NCBI RefSeq assembly: GCF_009805585.1 | Contig: NZ_VHIN01000010.1 | Span: forward strand, 1-64,000 | DNA: 64,000 bases | Reading direction: 5' to 3' | Origin: Glutamicibacter sp. JC586 | GTDB taxonomy: Bacteria > Actinomycetota > Actinomycetes > Actinomycetales > Micrococcaceae | Shown: positions 55,145 to 64,000 of the stretch, in pieces | Position numbering within the stretch: position 1 is the first letter of the stretch | Layout of the letters: every line of letters begins with the position of its first letter | Translations under genes and position numbers: made by a program | Notes under the pieces: model-generated | What the model was told of the DNA's origin: nothing | The model's input: only the letters and a program-made list of their open reading frames with translations | The model's database searches: none

Positions 55145-56581
55145 CTACAGCGCAATCAATGCGCGTTGAGGATCGGTCATTGCGTCAGCGACAAACCGCA
55201 AGAATCCAGCAGCGGTTCCGCCATCGCAGACACGGTGATCAAAGCTCAGCGTCAGCTCACAGATGGAACGAACCTTGAGTTTTCCATTGACCACCCACGG
55301 TTTCTCAATGATCCGTCCCAGCCCCAGAATTGCAGCCTCCGGATAATTGATGATCGCAGCTGAACCATCAACGTTGAACACCCCATAGTTATTGATGGTG
55401 AAGGTGCTACCTGACAAATCTGAGATCCCAGCTTTGCCTTCCCTGGCAACTGTAGCGAGTCGAGCAAACTCTGCCGAAAGCTCCTGCGCGTTCAATTTGT
55501 GGGCATCCCGTACGTTGGGGACCACTAGTCCGCGCTCGGTCTGAGCAGCGAATCCAAGATTCACTCCCTCAAACACGGTATGGCGCAGACTTCCATCGCC
55601 TTCGATATCGATACGGCTATTCAGCTCTGGGAAGCGTTGCAACCCTGCCACCGCGAAACGCGAAATCAACGCCATGACACTTGGTGCCTGGGCTTCAGAT
55701 TCTTTAATCTTTGAACGCAGTTTCAACAGCTTTGTGACATCTACATCCACCCAGACGGTCGCTTCAGGAATTTCGCGACGAGAGGTGCTCATCGCGTTAG
55801 CAATAGTTTTACGTACACCTGAAAGAACCTGCGAGGAAGCCACTGGCAATCCTGTACGTGTATCCGTGTCTGCAGTGTTCGAGGAGTCATCCGGCTTCGT
55901 CGAAGAGCTGACAACATTTGGTTCAGAAGGAGGACTTTGCTGGATATTCTGTTCACTTGTCCCGGAGATTACCGCTTGGACATCCGTACGCAAGACCAGC
56001 CCTTCGGGACCTGTCCCCTGAACTGTGGAAATATCCACTGCATGCTCGCGGGCTAGCTTACGAACCAGCGGGTTGATGACACGGACAGCTTCAACCGGGC
56101 TCTGGACCGTGGCCGCTGCCCCTGCCCCTTGGCCACGTGGCTTACGTCGCCGGCTAGTTTTCCGTTGAGCTGAACCAGTCCCATAGCCGATCAAAACATT
56201 GCCGCTACCTTCATCCTCTTGCTCTCCAGCGCCAGCAACCGCAGCATCATCCTTAGGCGTTTGGGTTCCTGCCAGCTCCTCCTCGCGGTAGGACTGCGCG
56301 CGCTCGCCGGCCGACTCCTGATCAAACACTGCGCCGGTGCCACCAGTGTTCACAGAGATGAACGGCTCATCCACCAGCATCATTTGCCCGGCTTCACCGT
56401 GAAGGGTTGAGACCACTCCCTCAAAAGGACATGGTATTTCCACCAAGGATTTGGCAGTTTCAACTTCAGCAATGGGCTGGTCCACGGCAACGCTATCCCC
56501 GGACGCAACCATCCAACGGACAAGTTCCGCCTCAGTTAGCCCTTCACCGAGGTCAGGCAATAGGAAAGTCTTGATACTCAT
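55145..56581 (-). CDS. bkdC: Branched-chain 2-oxoacid dehydrogenase E2
   Basis: A 478-residue dihydrolipoyl acyltransferase. One lipoyl domain (LPDLGEGLTEAELVRW...VETAKSLVEIP, lipoyl lysine near 44), an E1/E3-binding domain (NPLVRKLAREHAVDISTVQGTG, about 161-182), and a catalytic domain ending in LTLSFDHRVCDGGTAAGFL with the active histidine. Its ATG touches the E1-beta stop. No E3 gene is in the operon, so lipoamide dehydrogenase must come from elsewhere. A pyruvate-specific role is less likely given the Lrp regulator. Confidence 0.9.
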   Translation of the reverse strand: MSIKTFLLPDLGEGLTEAELVRWMVASGDSVAVDQPIAEVETAKSLVEIPCPFEGVVSTLHGEAGQMMLVDEPFISVNTGGTGAVFDQESAGERAQSYREEELAGTQTPKDDAAVAGAGEQEDEGSGNVLIGYGTGSAQRKTSRRRKPRGQGAGAAATVQSPVEAVRVINPLVRKLAREHAVDISTVQGTGPEGLVLRTDVQAVISGTSEQNIQQSPPSEPNVVSSSTKPDDSSNTADTDTRTGLPVASSQVLSGVRKTIANAMSTSRREIPEATVWVDVDVTKLLKLRSKIKESEAQAPSVMALISRFAVAGLQRFPELNSRIDIEGDGSLRHTVFEGVNLGFAAQTERGLVVPNVRDAHKLNAQELSAEFARLATVAREGKAGISDLSGSTFTINNYGVFNVDGSAAIINYPEAAILGLGRIIEKPWVVNGKLKVRSICELTLSFDHRVCDGGTAAGFLRFVADAMTDPQRALIAL

Positions 56582-57664
56582 TTACGCCTCCCACTGGAGT
56601 TGATCAACAGCGTCGAGAATTCGTTCGGCGCTGGGCAGGTGGAACTTTTCCAAAGTTGGTGCCGGGTATGGGATATCAAATCCAGTCACGCGCAACACCG
56701 GCGCAGCCAAAGAATGGAAGCACCGTTCTTGGACACGGGCCACGATTTCGCTAGCTACCGATGCAAAGCCTTGAGCTTCCGCGATGACAATCGCGCGACC
56801 AGTCTTGCGCACCGAGGTGCAAACCGTATCGTCATCGAAAGGCACAATGCTTCGCACATCAACAACTTCAAGGTTGATGCCTTCTTCGGCGGCCAGTTTT
56901 GCAGCTTCAAGTGCCGTGGAGACACTGGGTCCGTAGGTGATCAAAGTTGCGTCGCTACCTGCACGGGCGATGCGGGCTTGACCTTCAGTCTTTGCGCTCT
57001 TTTTCGCGTCGTAATCCCGGGCCAGCTGTTCAAGATCCACTTGTTCCTTGGACCAGTAGAGCTTCTTTGGTTCAAAGAACACCACTGGATCATCAGAATC
57101 GATCGCTTCACGCAGCATCAGGTAAGCATCTTCAACGCAAGATGGCGTGAAGACTTTGAGCCCTGGGGTGTGTGCGTAATATCCTTCGGATGAATCGCAG
57201 TGGTGTTCTACCCCGCCGACACCGCCGGCATAAGGAATTCGAATAACCATCGGCAGGCTCAGCTTGCCTTGGGTGCGGTTGCGCATTTTGGCAACATGCG
57301 AGGCGACCTGTTCGAAGGCCGGGTAAGCAAAAGCATCAAACTGCATTTCAATGACCGGGCGCATACCGTTGATGGCCATGCCCACTGCCATTCCGACGAT
57401 GCCGGACTCGGCCAGTGGCGTATCGAAGCATCGTTCCGGTCCGAAGCGGGCGGTGAGCCCGTCGGTAATACGGAAGACCCCGCCAAGGGTTCCTACGTCC
57501 TCACCAAAAATAACTACAGAGTCATCCGCGACCAGAGAATCAGCCAGCGCGGTATTCAGTGCCTTGCCGAAAGTGACGGGCTGGTTTTCGTTAGCAGCCT
57601 TGGCCGCAGCACGTGCGGTTGCGGCGCTAACGTTGGGATTAACTCGCGATGTCGTGGCAGTCAT
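56582..57664 (-). CDS. bkdB: Branched-chain 2-oxoacid dehydrogenase E1 beta
   Basis: A 360-residue transketolase-type subunit. Motifs are VVIFGEDVGTLGGVFRITDGL, FDTPLAESGIVGMAVGMA, and a C-terminal VVDVRSIVPFDDDTVCTSVRKTGR. It pairs with E1 alpha, 1 nt upstream. The start is ATG at 57664; its stop abuts the E2 ATG, so the three are coupled. Confidence 0.93.
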   Translation of the reverse strand: MTATTSRVNPNVSAATARAAAKAANENQPVTFGKALNTALADSLVADDSVVIFGEDVGTLGGVFRITDGLTARFGPERCFDTPLAESGIVGMAVGMAINGMRPVIEMQFDAFAYPAFEQVASHVAKMRNRTQGKLSLPMVIRIPYAGGVGGVEHHCDSSEGYYAHTPGLKVFTPSCVEDAYLMLREAIDSDDPVVFFEPKKLYWSKEQVDLEQLARDYDAKKSAKTEGQARIARAGSDATLITYGPSVSTALEAAKLAAEEGINLEVVDVRSIVPFDDDTVCTSVRKTGRAIVIAEAQGFASVASEIVARVQERCFHSLAAPVLRVTGFDIPYPAPTLEKFHLPSAERILDAVDQLQWEA

Positions 57665-57665
57665 T

Positions 57666-58829
57666 CTAGGCCTCCTCGCGGTCTAGTTCGTCAACAAGCA
57701 ACGCTTGCTGTTCGGTGAGCTGAGTGCTCTTAACGGAATAAACGTGCTCGAAGAGTTCACGCGGATCAGTATTAGCATCCTGGTTCATGCCGTCGCGCAG
57801 GGCCTTGGCAACTACTTCTGCGTCTTCAGCGATGGTGCTGAGCGCAGCATCAGTAAGCAGTCCGGCGTCTTCCAAGTAGGCCTTCATGCGAGTGACCGGG
57901 TCTTTGGCGATCCAGCCTTGAACTTCTGAGTCCTCACGGTAGCGCTTGTCGTCATCCGCGTTGGTATGCGCTTGCATGCGATAGGTGTGAGCTTCAATGA
58001 GCAACGGTCCATTACCCTCGCGTGCCATACGTACTGCGCGAGTCATGATGGCCATCAGCGCCATGAGGTCGTTGCCATCAACGCGCTCACCGGCCATTCC
58101 GTATCCCACCGCCTTATGCGCTAGAGAGGGGGCGGCGCTTTGCTGCGAGAGCGGAACGGAAATGGCATATTTGTTGTTTTGTACAAAGAAAATCACCGGC
58201 AGGTTGAACACCGCAGCGAAGTTCAATGCTTCGTGGAAATCGCCTTCACTGGTAGCACCGTCACCACACATGGCAACTACAACGGTGTCTTCTCCCCTGA
58301 GCTTGGCAGCGTGAGCAACGCCGACCGCGTGAAGCAACTGGGTAGTTAACGGAGTGGACATCGGTGCACACTTGTAGGCCTTGGGATCGTAGCCACAGTG
58401 CCATTCGCCGCGGAAGCTCGTCATGACTTCCATTGGTGCAACACCCTTGGTCAAGACTGCCACGGTGTCTCGATAGGTGGGGAACAGCCAATCGTTCTCC
58501 CCCAAGCACAAGGCCGCAGCAACCTGGCAGGCCTCTTGACCATGGCTTGATGGGTAGACAGCCATGCGCCCCTGACGGACCAGTGCAGAGTTTTGGTCGT
58601 TGACTCGACGCCCCTTCACCAGTGCCGCGTATGCTTCCATGAGTCGAGCGGGGCTCGGCAACGGATACTCATGACCAGGTTCGGTTCCCTGCTCATTCTC
58701 CGGACGGAGTGACCCGTCTGGATTTAATAGGTTGATCATGTGCCTAGCTGGCAACATGTAATCTTCGGGAGTAATACCGAATTTCTTGCTGACTTCAGAG
58801 ATGCGTCCAAAGGTTGCTTCCGCACTCAT
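57666..58829 (-). CDS. bkdA: Branched-chain 2-oxoacid dehydrogenase E1 alpha
   Basis: A 387-residue subunit that decarboxylates branched-chain 2-oxoacids with thiamine diphosphate. The ThDP motif runs GDGATSEGDFHEALNF...FFVQNNKYAIS, preceded by YPSSHGQEACQVAAAL. The ATG has a GGGAGA ribosome site. It is divergent from an Lrp-type gene, the usual controller of bkd operons. Confidence 0.93.
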   Translation of the reverse strand: MSAEATFGRISEVSKKFGITPEDYMLPARHMINLLNPDGSLRPENEQGTEPGHEYPLPSPARLMEAYAALVKGRRVNDQNSALVRQGRMAVYPSSHGQEACQVAAALCLGENDWLFPTYRDTVAVLTKGVAPMEVMTSFRGEWHCGYDPKAYKCAPMSTPLTTQLLHAVGVAHAAKLRGEDTVVVAMCGDGATSEGDFHEALNFAAVFNLPVIFFVQNNKYAISVPLSQQSAAPSLAHKAVGYGMAGERVDGNDLMALMAIMTRAVRMAREGNGPLLIEAHTYRMQAHTNADDDKRYREDSEVQGWIAKDPVTRMKAYLEDAGLLTDAALSTIAEDAEVVAKALRDGMNQDANTDPRELFEHVYSVKSTQLTEQQALLVDELDREEA

Positions 58830-59053
58830 GTTCTCCCACCTTCCTACTTTTGGACTGTCCTCTCAGGCACACGCCCTTGTGACCCAGTTCACCCAATATC
58901 ATTTGCAACCAATTATGCGTATGGATTGCATTCCGTATCCAGTCCGCGGTTAAATCGTGGAAAGTTGTGATTCAGATACGTATACTCGTAGACGAATCGT
59001 TTCACAAAAATGTGTTTTGGCCTGAGCCGTCAGACACATCGATAAGGAGAGTC

Positions 59054-59506
59054 ATGACCGCGGAAGCGGAGTTAAAACTGGATGAGGTTGACCGCGCCAT
59101 TTTGGCCGAACTCACCAAAGACGGTCGCCAGTCAGTGACGACCGTTGCGCAGAAGGTTCATGTCTCGCGCGCCCACGCTTATTCACGTATTGCCAAGCTG
59201 CAAGAAGCTGGGGTAATCACGCGCTATACGGCCGTTGTCGACCCGGTGAAAGCTGGGTTGAAAGCCAGCGCCTACGTCACGCTTAAGCTACGTCAGCATT
59301 CCTGGCGGGAGTTGCGTGACCATCTAGCGTCCATCCCCGAAGTGCAGCACATTGGTCTGGTCGGAGGAAACTTTGACGTGATTCTACTAGTGCGCGCCAA
59401 GGACAATTTGGACTTACGCCGCGTAGTTTTTGAAGAATTACAGGCCTTGCCTACGGTGTTGGATACCCAGACGCACCTGATATTTGAAGATACGGACACT
59501 CGCTAG
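59054..59506 (+). CDS. Lrp/AsnC-family regulator (BkdR-like)
   Basis: A 150-residue regulator. The HTH (about 10-60) is LDEVDRAILAELTKDGRQSV...VSRAHAYSRIAKLQ, followed by the ligand-binding RAM domain. I use the ATG at 59054 with AAGGAG rather than the earlier frame at 58967. It is divergent from bkdABC, over a 224-bp gap containing an imperfect ATGGATTGCATTCCGTATCC stretch near 58921, and so is probably their regulator. Confidence 0.88.
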   Translation: MTAEAELKLDEVDRAILAELTKDGRQSVTTVAQKVHVSRAHAYSRIAKLQEAGVITRYTAVVDPVKAGLKASAYVTLKLRQHSWRELRDHLASIPEVQHIGLVGGNFDVILLVRAKDNLDLRRVVFEELQALPTVLDTQTHLIFEDTDTR

Positions 59507-59516
59507 AACGCGAGAG

Positions 59517-59570
59517 GCCCACTTCCTCGGCGGCTTCGGATTTAACGAAGCCGCTGAGGAGGTGGGCTTT
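59517..59570. terminator. Bidirectional terminator after the Lrp gene
   Basis: GCCCACTTCCTC...GAGGAGGTGGGC with an inner GCGGCTTCG/CGAAGCCGC stem and six Ts. Confidence 0.8.
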
Positions 59571-59571
59571 T

Positions 59572-60357
59572 TTATTTCCTCCCGAAGAAGACCGGTGGTC
59601 GTTTCTCTTGGAAAGATTTGAAACCTTCGGCGTAGTCGGGGGTATCGGATAAGGCTGCTTGTGCACGGTTTTCGTTGTTCATCGAAGCCCACAGACCAAC
59701 ACGATGATCCCGAATTTCTTGAACCAAATGCTTTGATTCAACAAAGGCTTGGGTCGCCCCCAGCGCTACTTTGCTAATCATCTCTTCGCCGCGCTCAACC
59801 AACTCTTCTGCTGGGAAGGAACGGGAGAACAGGCCTGACCTGACCGCTTCAGCGCCAGAGATCAGTTCTGCTGTGTAGATCATGTCCAGGGTTCGATGCG
59901 CTCCAAGTCGCTCGGTGAAAAGCCAATGACCTCCCGAGTCTAATGTCGCTCCAAGATTGGCAAAGGGAGAACCAATTTTTGCATTATCGGCCACGTACAC
60001 CACGTCAGTGGCGATAGCCAAGCCCAATCCCACCCCAAGACACGCGCCCTGAACCAAGGCAAAGGTAGGCGCCGGGAAGTTCGACATTTTTTCCAGCAAT
60101 GGCTGCACCGCGCCACCCAAGTACCCAATGACATCATCATCTGCCGGATTCACGGCGGAAATATCTCGGCCCGCACAAAAGCCCCGCCCAGCCCCGGTGA
60201 GAACCAACGCCCTGACACTACCATCGGCGACACCAGCGGCTGCTTTGTCATAGGCCACGGACAACTCTTCGAGTGCTGCCACATTCAGCGAGTTCATTTT
60301 TTGCGGGGCGTTGAGCGTTATCCTCGCAATCGATTCCGCAATTATCAGTTCAATCAT
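59572..60357 (-). CDS. paaG: Enoyl-CoA hydratase/isomerase, PaaG-like
   Basis: A 261-residue crotonase. The oxyanion-hole segment is GAGRGFCAGRDISAV (about 55-69), and the later ANLGATLDSGGHWLF places an aspartate where PaaG isomerases keep the catalytic one. In phenylacetate breakdown PaaG isomerises ring-epoxide-CoA to an oxepin. It ends the paaABCDE operon, 18 nt after paaE. PaaF-type hydratase activity is an alternative. Confidence 0.82.
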   Translation of the reverse strand: MIELIIAESIARITLNAPQKMNSLNVAALEELSVAYDKAAAGVADGSVRALVLTGAGRGFCAGRDISAVNPADDDVIGYLGGAVQPLLEKMSNFPAPTFALVQGACLGVGLGLAIATDVVYVADNAKIGSPFANLGATLDSGGHWLFTERLGAHRTLDMIYTAELISGAEAVRSGLFSRSFPAEELVERGEEMISKVALGATQAFVESKHLVQEIRDHRVGLWASMNNENRAQAALSDTPDYAEGFKSFQEKRPPVFFGRK

Positions 60358-60375
60358 CAGTTCTGCCTAACTTCC

Positions 60376-61536
60376 CTACGCGTCAAAGTCGACGGATAGT
60401 TTTTCGCTGGTTGGATGAGACTGGCAGGTGAGCACATATCCAGCGTCAACTTCCTCAGGCTCAAGTGCGTAGTTCTCCGCCATGGTCACTGATCCCGAGG
60501 TCACCTTGGCACGACATGTTCCGCACACACCGCCTGCGCAGGCGAAAGGCACGTCTTGTCTAACGCGAAGTGCAGCGTTCAATACCGTTTCATTGGCACG
60601 CACGGGGGAAGTAACTTCACCCTTGAGGCCATCCAGATTGAAGCTAATTTCATAGCTTTCCTCATTCTCGTCCACCACGACCGGCCTGCCGATATGTCCT
60701 TGCGGCTTGGTTGGTTCACCGGTGGTAAATAGCTCAAAACGTACTTTCTGAGCTGGCACTTCTAAAGCGGTGAGCTGATCTCTGACCAATTGAACTAGCT
60801 CGAAAGGTCCGCATAAGAACCATTCGTCAACGCTGGCTGCCTGCAGGACATTGGTGAGCAACGAGTTGAGTTTGTCTGCGTCTATGCGTCCGGAAAGCAA
60901 TGGCGAGATACGCTGTTCACGACTAAGCACATGGTGCAACGCCATTCGTGATGGATGCCGATCTTTGAGGTCTGCCAATTCCTCTAAGAACATCACGTCC
61001 ATGGCGGCTTTGTTGGCATAAATCAGGTCGAAGCGACTGTGCTCGTTCGCTTCAAGAATCGTGCGCGCAATAGCTAAGACCGGAGTGATTCCTGATCCGG
61101 CAGCGACTGCGACAAATCGGTCTTGACTCGTTGTGTCGATACTGGAGGGGTCATTAATCTCAGTCAGCTTGTGCTTGGAAATAAAAGCGCCGGCCGGACT
61201 CATCACGTCGATTTCATCCCCGGAGGCCAGCTGCTCATTGGCCCAGGTGGAGAACAGGCCACCAAGATCGCGCTTAATAGCTACCTTGATCTCCTGCCCA
61301 TTGGGTGCAGCACAGATTGAGTAGGAACGACGCAGTTCCACCAATTCGCCCTCGGCGTTGGGTAGCTTTTTACGCAATGCCACGTACTGTCCTGCGACGT
61401 AGTCATACTCATCGCTCAGTTCCGCAGGAATAGCGAAGGTTACTTCGATGGAGTCTTTGGTCAGGCGCCGCACATTGCTGACGGTCAGCCGGTGAAAGGA
61501 AGCCCTACGTCGGGTGGAGGAAAGTTGTTCGGTCAT
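60376..61536 (-). CDS. paaE: Phenylacetyl-CoA epoxidase reductase
   Basis: A 386-residue electron donor for the epoxidase. The FAD region is RRSYSICAAP, NAD binding follows VAAGSGITPVLAIAR, and the C-terminal plant-type ferredoxin cluster is CAGGVCGTCRAKV with a fourth cysteine in LTCQSHP. Its ATG overlaps the paaD stop by 4 nt. Confidence 0.95.
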   Translation of the reverse strand: MTEQLSSTRRRASFHRLTVSNVRRLTKDSIEVTFAIPAELSDEYDYVAGQYVALRKKLPNAEGELVELRRSYSICAAPNGQEIKVAIKRDLGGLFSTWANEQLASGDEIDVMSPAGAFISKHKLTEINDPSSIDTTSQDRFVAVAAGSGITPVLAIARTILEANEHSRFDLIYANKAAMDVMFLEELADLKDRHPSRMALHHVLSREQRISPLLSGRIDADKLNSLLTNVLQAASVDEWFLCGPFELVQLVRDQLTALEVPAQKVRFELFTTGEPTKPQGHIGRPVVVDENEESYEISFNLDGLKGEVTSPVRANETVLNAALRVRQDVPFACAGGVCGTCRAKVTSGSVTMAENYALEPEEVDAGYVLTCQSHPTSEKLSVDFDA

Positions 61537-62030
61537 GACAGTACCTTGAAGTAGTCGAAGGGCTCTAGACAGTCTTTACAGGTGTAGAGCGCTTTACAGG
61601 AGGTGGAAGCAAATCGGGCGAGCTCACGGGTATTGAGTGAATGGCAACGAGGGCATTTCACACTCATGCCCAAGGTGATCCGGCCAGCGTGAGCACGACC
61701 TGTAGGGGCAGCGATCCCATACGCTTCCAGTTTTTGTGCGCCTTCTTCGCTCATCCAGTCCGTAGACCAAGCTGGTGTGAGCACCAGCTTGATCTCGACT
61801 TTCTGATATCCGGCATCCCTAAAAGTGGAATGGAGATCTTCACTGATCACGTCCATTGCTGGACATCCCGAATATGTAGGGGTGATAACCACTTGCACCG
61901 CGCCATCTTCAGTGACGGTGACGTCTCGCAAAATCCCTAGGTCCGCGATGGACAGCACTGGGATCTCCGGGTCGTTCACCTTCGCAGCGATGGCGAACAG
62001 CTCGTTGGTTTCAGAAACAAGTTTGTTCAA
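61533..62030 (-). CDS. paaD: Phenylacetyl-CoA epoxidase maturation protein PaaD
   Basis: A 165-residue MIP18-like protein, probably an iron-sulfur maturation factor for the complex. NDPEIPVLSIADLGILRDV and TPTYSGCPAMDVI carry the DUF59 core; a C-terminal cysteine set KCPRCHSLN...CKALYTCKDC follows. The gene is 31 nt from paaC. Confidence 0.93.
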   Translation of the reverse strand: MNKLVSETNELFAIAAKVNDPEIPVLSIADLGILRDVTVTEDGAVQVVITPTYSGCPAMDVISEDLHSTFRDAGYQKVEIKLVLTPAWSTDWMSEEGAQKLEAYGIAAPTGRAHAGRITLGMSVKCPRCHSLNTRELARFASTSCKALYTCKDCLEPFDYFKVLS

Positions 62031-62061
62031 GACTGCTCCCCTCTCAGGAAGTGATCAGTAG

Positions 62062-62922
62062 TTACCAGCTGGCGCCGGGATGTTTACGTGCCAGTACTTG
62101 CATTTCAGCGAGCAGATAACCCAAATGTTCGGAGTGTTCACCGATTCGACCATGGGCCATCGCTTGCCCGGTAGCCGGAATCTGCAAACCCGCCTCGGTC
62201 AGCACAGCTCCGATTTGTTCATCCCAAGCCTGGCGAAGGGTCGATGGCAATACAGCCACACCTTCCAAATCTTGGTGGATCTGTTCGTCGCGGAACATTT
62301 CATCGACGTATGGCCAGAGAATTTCTAGCGCATGACGCATCTTTTCCGCCGATTCCTCGGTTCCCTGCCCCAAACGGATGGTCCACGCGGTCGCATGGTC
62401 GCGATGATAGTCAACTTCCTTGACCGCTTTGGCCGCGATAGCTGCCAAGGTTTCATCAGTCGAGGCGGTGAGCTCTCGGTAGAGCAGGTGCTGGAAGATT
62501 GAAACGATCAGCTGGCGAATAATCGTGACCCCGAAGTGCCCATTGGGTTGCTCGACGATCCACAGCGAAGTGAATTCTTCTTCCTCTCGCCAGTACGCTA
62601 AGTCATCTTCGGTTTTGTCCCACGCTAGTGAGGCATAAGTGAGGAACGAACGCGCATGTCCGAGAATATCTAGAGCGATATTACCCAGGGCGACGTCTTC
62701 TTCAAGCTCAGGGGCGCGTGAAATCCAGTGCGCCAGGCGTTGAGCCAGGATCAGTGAGTCATCCCCGAGCGTTAGCGCGTACTTCGCAACTTGTTCGCTG
62801 GGTGCTTGCCCGTTCACGGCAATGTCTTCTGGCCGAAGTGCATTGCCCGGAGTCACTCGCGTTGCCGAGGCTAGTGCGTCGCCGAAGCTGTCGAGCTCTG
62901 CATCCAATTCTTCATGCTTCAC
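62062..62922 (-). CDS. paaC: Phenylacetyl-CoA epoxidase structural subunit
   Basis: A 286-residue ferritin-like subunit that supports PaaA but lacks its full metal site. Typical segments are YALTLGDDSLILAQRLAHWI, VDYHRDHATAWTIRLGQGTEESAEKM cut here by position (about 167-192), and GRIGEHSEHLGYLLAEMQ at the end. The start is a GTG overlapping the paaB TGA (GTGA). Confidence 0.94.
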   Translation of the reverse strand: MKHEELDAELDSFGDALASATRVTPGNALRPEDIAVNGQAPSEQVAKYALTLGDDSLILAQRLAHWISRAPELEEDVALGNIALDILGHARSFLTYASLAWDKTEDDLAYWREEEEFTSLWIVEQPNGHFGVTIIRQLIVSIFQHLLYRELTASTDETLAAIAAKAVKEVDYHRDHATAWTIRLGQGTEESAEKMRHALEILWPYVDEMFRDEQIHQDLEGVAVLPSTLRQAWDEQIGAVLTEAGLQIPATGQAMAHGRIGEHSEHLGYLLAEMQVLARKHPGASW

Positions 62923-63209
62923 AGATGCTTCACTCCTTCACTGGCTTTGTAATAGGTGGCGTGACGGTAGTCTTTGCCCTGTGGGGATTCAAAGAAGGAA
63001 TCTTTTTCATCTGGGTCAGAGCTGATGATGTCGCTGGACTTCACAACCCAGAGCGAAACGCCTTCGTTGCGTCGGGTGTAAAGATCGCGGGCGTTGCGCA
63101 CGGCCATCTGTGCATCAGGTGCATGCAGAGATCCGGCGTGCACATGCGAGAGTCCTCGGGAGGAACGGACAAATACTTCCCACAGGGGCCAGTTGTTTTG
63201 TTGGCTCAT
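62919..63209 (-). CDS. paaB: Phenylacetyl-CoA epoxidase subunit PaaB
   Basis: A 96-residue structural subunit. The start is the ATG at 63207-63209 (MSQQNNWPLWEVFVRSSRGL), 1 nt after the paaA stop. HVHAGSLHAPDAQMAVRNAR, YTRRNEGVSLWVV and DYRHATYY match the family. The longer frame upstream lies inside paaA. Confidence 0.94.
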   Translation of the reverse strand: MSQQNNWPLWEVFVRSSRGLSHVHAGSLHAPDAQMAVRNARDLYTRRNEGVSLWVVKSSDIISSDPDEKDSFFESPQGKDYRHATYYKASEGVKHL

Positions 63210-63210
63210 C

Positions 63211-64000
63211 CTAGGCAACCTCACTTTGTGCTTGTTTTGCGGCGTAGGCAGATGCAGCTTCACGAACCCAAGCACCTTCACGGTGCGCTTCGCGGCGACG
63301 TTCTAGTCGTTGGGAGTTAGCTGGGCCGTTGCCCTTGATGACGTTCATAAATTCGTCCCAGTTCAGATCCTTGTGGATCCACTGCTTCTTCTCTTCGTCG
63401 AAGTGCAGTTCCGGATCTGGCAAGGTCATCCCCAGTACCTTGACCTGTTCGGCAATCATGCCAACAAAGCGTTGGCGCAATTCGTCATTGGAGAACCGTT
63501 TGATGTTCCAGGCCATGGACTGTTGCGAGTTGGGTGACTGATCATCCGGCGGACCGAACATCATCAACGATGGTTCATAGAAGCGGTTGATGGCATCTTG
63601 AGCCATCTTTTTCTGTGCTTCGGTTCCACGCGAGAGCGCAAGCAGGATCTCAAATCCTTGTCGCTGGTGGAAAGATTCTTCCTTGCAGATACGCACCATC
63701 GCGCGCCCGTAGGGACCATAGGAAGCGCGGCACAATGGCACCTGATTTGCAATGGCGGCCCCGTCTACGAGCCAGCCGATCGCTCCCATATCTGCCCATG
63801 AGCGCGCGGTGTAGTTAAAGATGGACGAGTACTTTGCACGGCCAGTCAGCAACTGATCGTTCAGTTCGTCTCGGCTGGTTCCCAATGTCTCGGCGGCCGA
63901 GTAAAGGTATAACCCGTGCCCAGCCTCATCCTGAACTTTGGCCATCAGAATGGACTTGCGCTTCAGCGATGGTGCGCGCGTAATCCAGTTGGCTTCAGGT
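63211..64000 (-). CDS. paaA: Phenylacetyl-CoA epoxidase catalytic subunit (5' end cut off)
   Basis: The C-terminal about 262 residues of the diiron monooxygenase subunit that epoxidises phenylacetyl-CoA. The window cuts the N-terminal part. [21 protein letters not shown] and [19 protein letters not shown] hold the two E-x-x-H-type iron ligand helices. The paaABCDE order is standard; the promoter is beyond the window. Confidence 0.95.
   Translation of the reverse strand, partial: PEANWITRAPSLKRKSILMAKVQDEAGHGLYLYSAAETLGTSRDELNDQLLTGRAKYSSIFNYTARSWADMGAIGWLVDGAAIANQVPLCRASYGPYGRAMVRICKEESFHQRQGFEILLALSRGTEAQKKMAQDAINRFYEPSLMMFGPPDDQSPNSQQSMAWNIKRFSNDELRQRFVGMIAEQVKVLGMTLPDPELHFDEEKKQWIHKDLNWDEFMNVIKGNGPANSQRLERRREAHREGAWVREAASAYAAKQAQSEVA

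Overview
The window is a chromosomal segment of a Gram-positive actinobacterium, most likely a moderate-GC member of the Micrococcaceae (Arthrobacter/Glutamicibacter group). The evidence is mycothiol synthase (mshD) beside a GlnR-type orphan regulator, a ppk-mutT1 pair, a menaquinone rather than ubiquinone pathway, MaoC-type hadA/hadB genes near murB, a MetPS small-subunit transporter, and many genes whose -10 box lies 6-7 nt before the start codon (leaderless transcripts). The species call is inference. The first and last genes are close to or cut by the window edges; paaA runs off the right end.

Layout. 0.1-4.0 kb: a PspC/LiaFSR-like envelope-stress locus (response regulator, PspC-histidine kinase, and divergent PspC-LiaF-like, small membrane and mini-PspC proteins). 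4.3-8.1 kb: pfkA, ygfZ, a nitrobindin-fold protein, a 39-residue membrane microprotein and a membrane protein. 8.2-13.7 kb: glnR, mshD, ppk, a MutT1-like Nudix-phosphatase fusion and a small GNAT. 13.8-16.6 kb: thyA-folA-membrane protein and asd. 16.7-21.9 kb (minus strand): GNAT, murB, MFS exporter, hadB, hadA, a small membrane protein and a DUF2797 protein. 22.1-23.9 kb: a small alarmone synthetase with an overlapping leader ORF, tRNA-Met, and two identical tRNA-Thr genes facing each other as a 93-bp inverted repeat. 24-28.6 kb: TPP riboswitch-thiC, DEAD-box helicase and a membrane protein. 28.7-36.5 kb: metB, cystathionine beta-synthase, AlkA-like glycosylase, thioredoxin, tRNA-Tyr, yajQ, htpX and rarD. 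36.5-42.3 kb: gabT, metS-metP, a PucR regulator, a SUKH-like protein and a HIT protein. 42.4-53 kb: polyprenyl synthase, menF, menD and menC (menaquinone), interrupted by an amino-acid ABC transporter and phoX. 53-59.5 kb: PAP2 phosphatase, a DUF1648-like protein, and a branched-chain 2-oxoacid dehydrogenase operon with a divergent Lrp regulator. 59.6-64 kb: the phenylacetyl-CoA epoxidase operon paaABCDE plus a PaaG-like isomerase.

How the genes work together. The paa and bkd operons feed acyl-CoA into central metabolism; metB and cbs form a transsulfuration pair; glnR, gabT and the ABC transporter concern nitrogen and amino acids; the men genes and the polyprenyl synthase build menaquinone. 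I found no phage, insertion sequence, CRISPR array or obvious defence island. Most of the window is conserved housekeeping DNA. The parts that most deserve a second look are the alarmone-synthetase leader, the inverted tRNA-Thr duplication with its unexplained 492-bp spacer, the repeated operator in the PspC locus, the two microproteins, the possible GABA role of the gabT-metPS-pucR group, and the cysteine cluster ahead of the Tat signal in PhoX.
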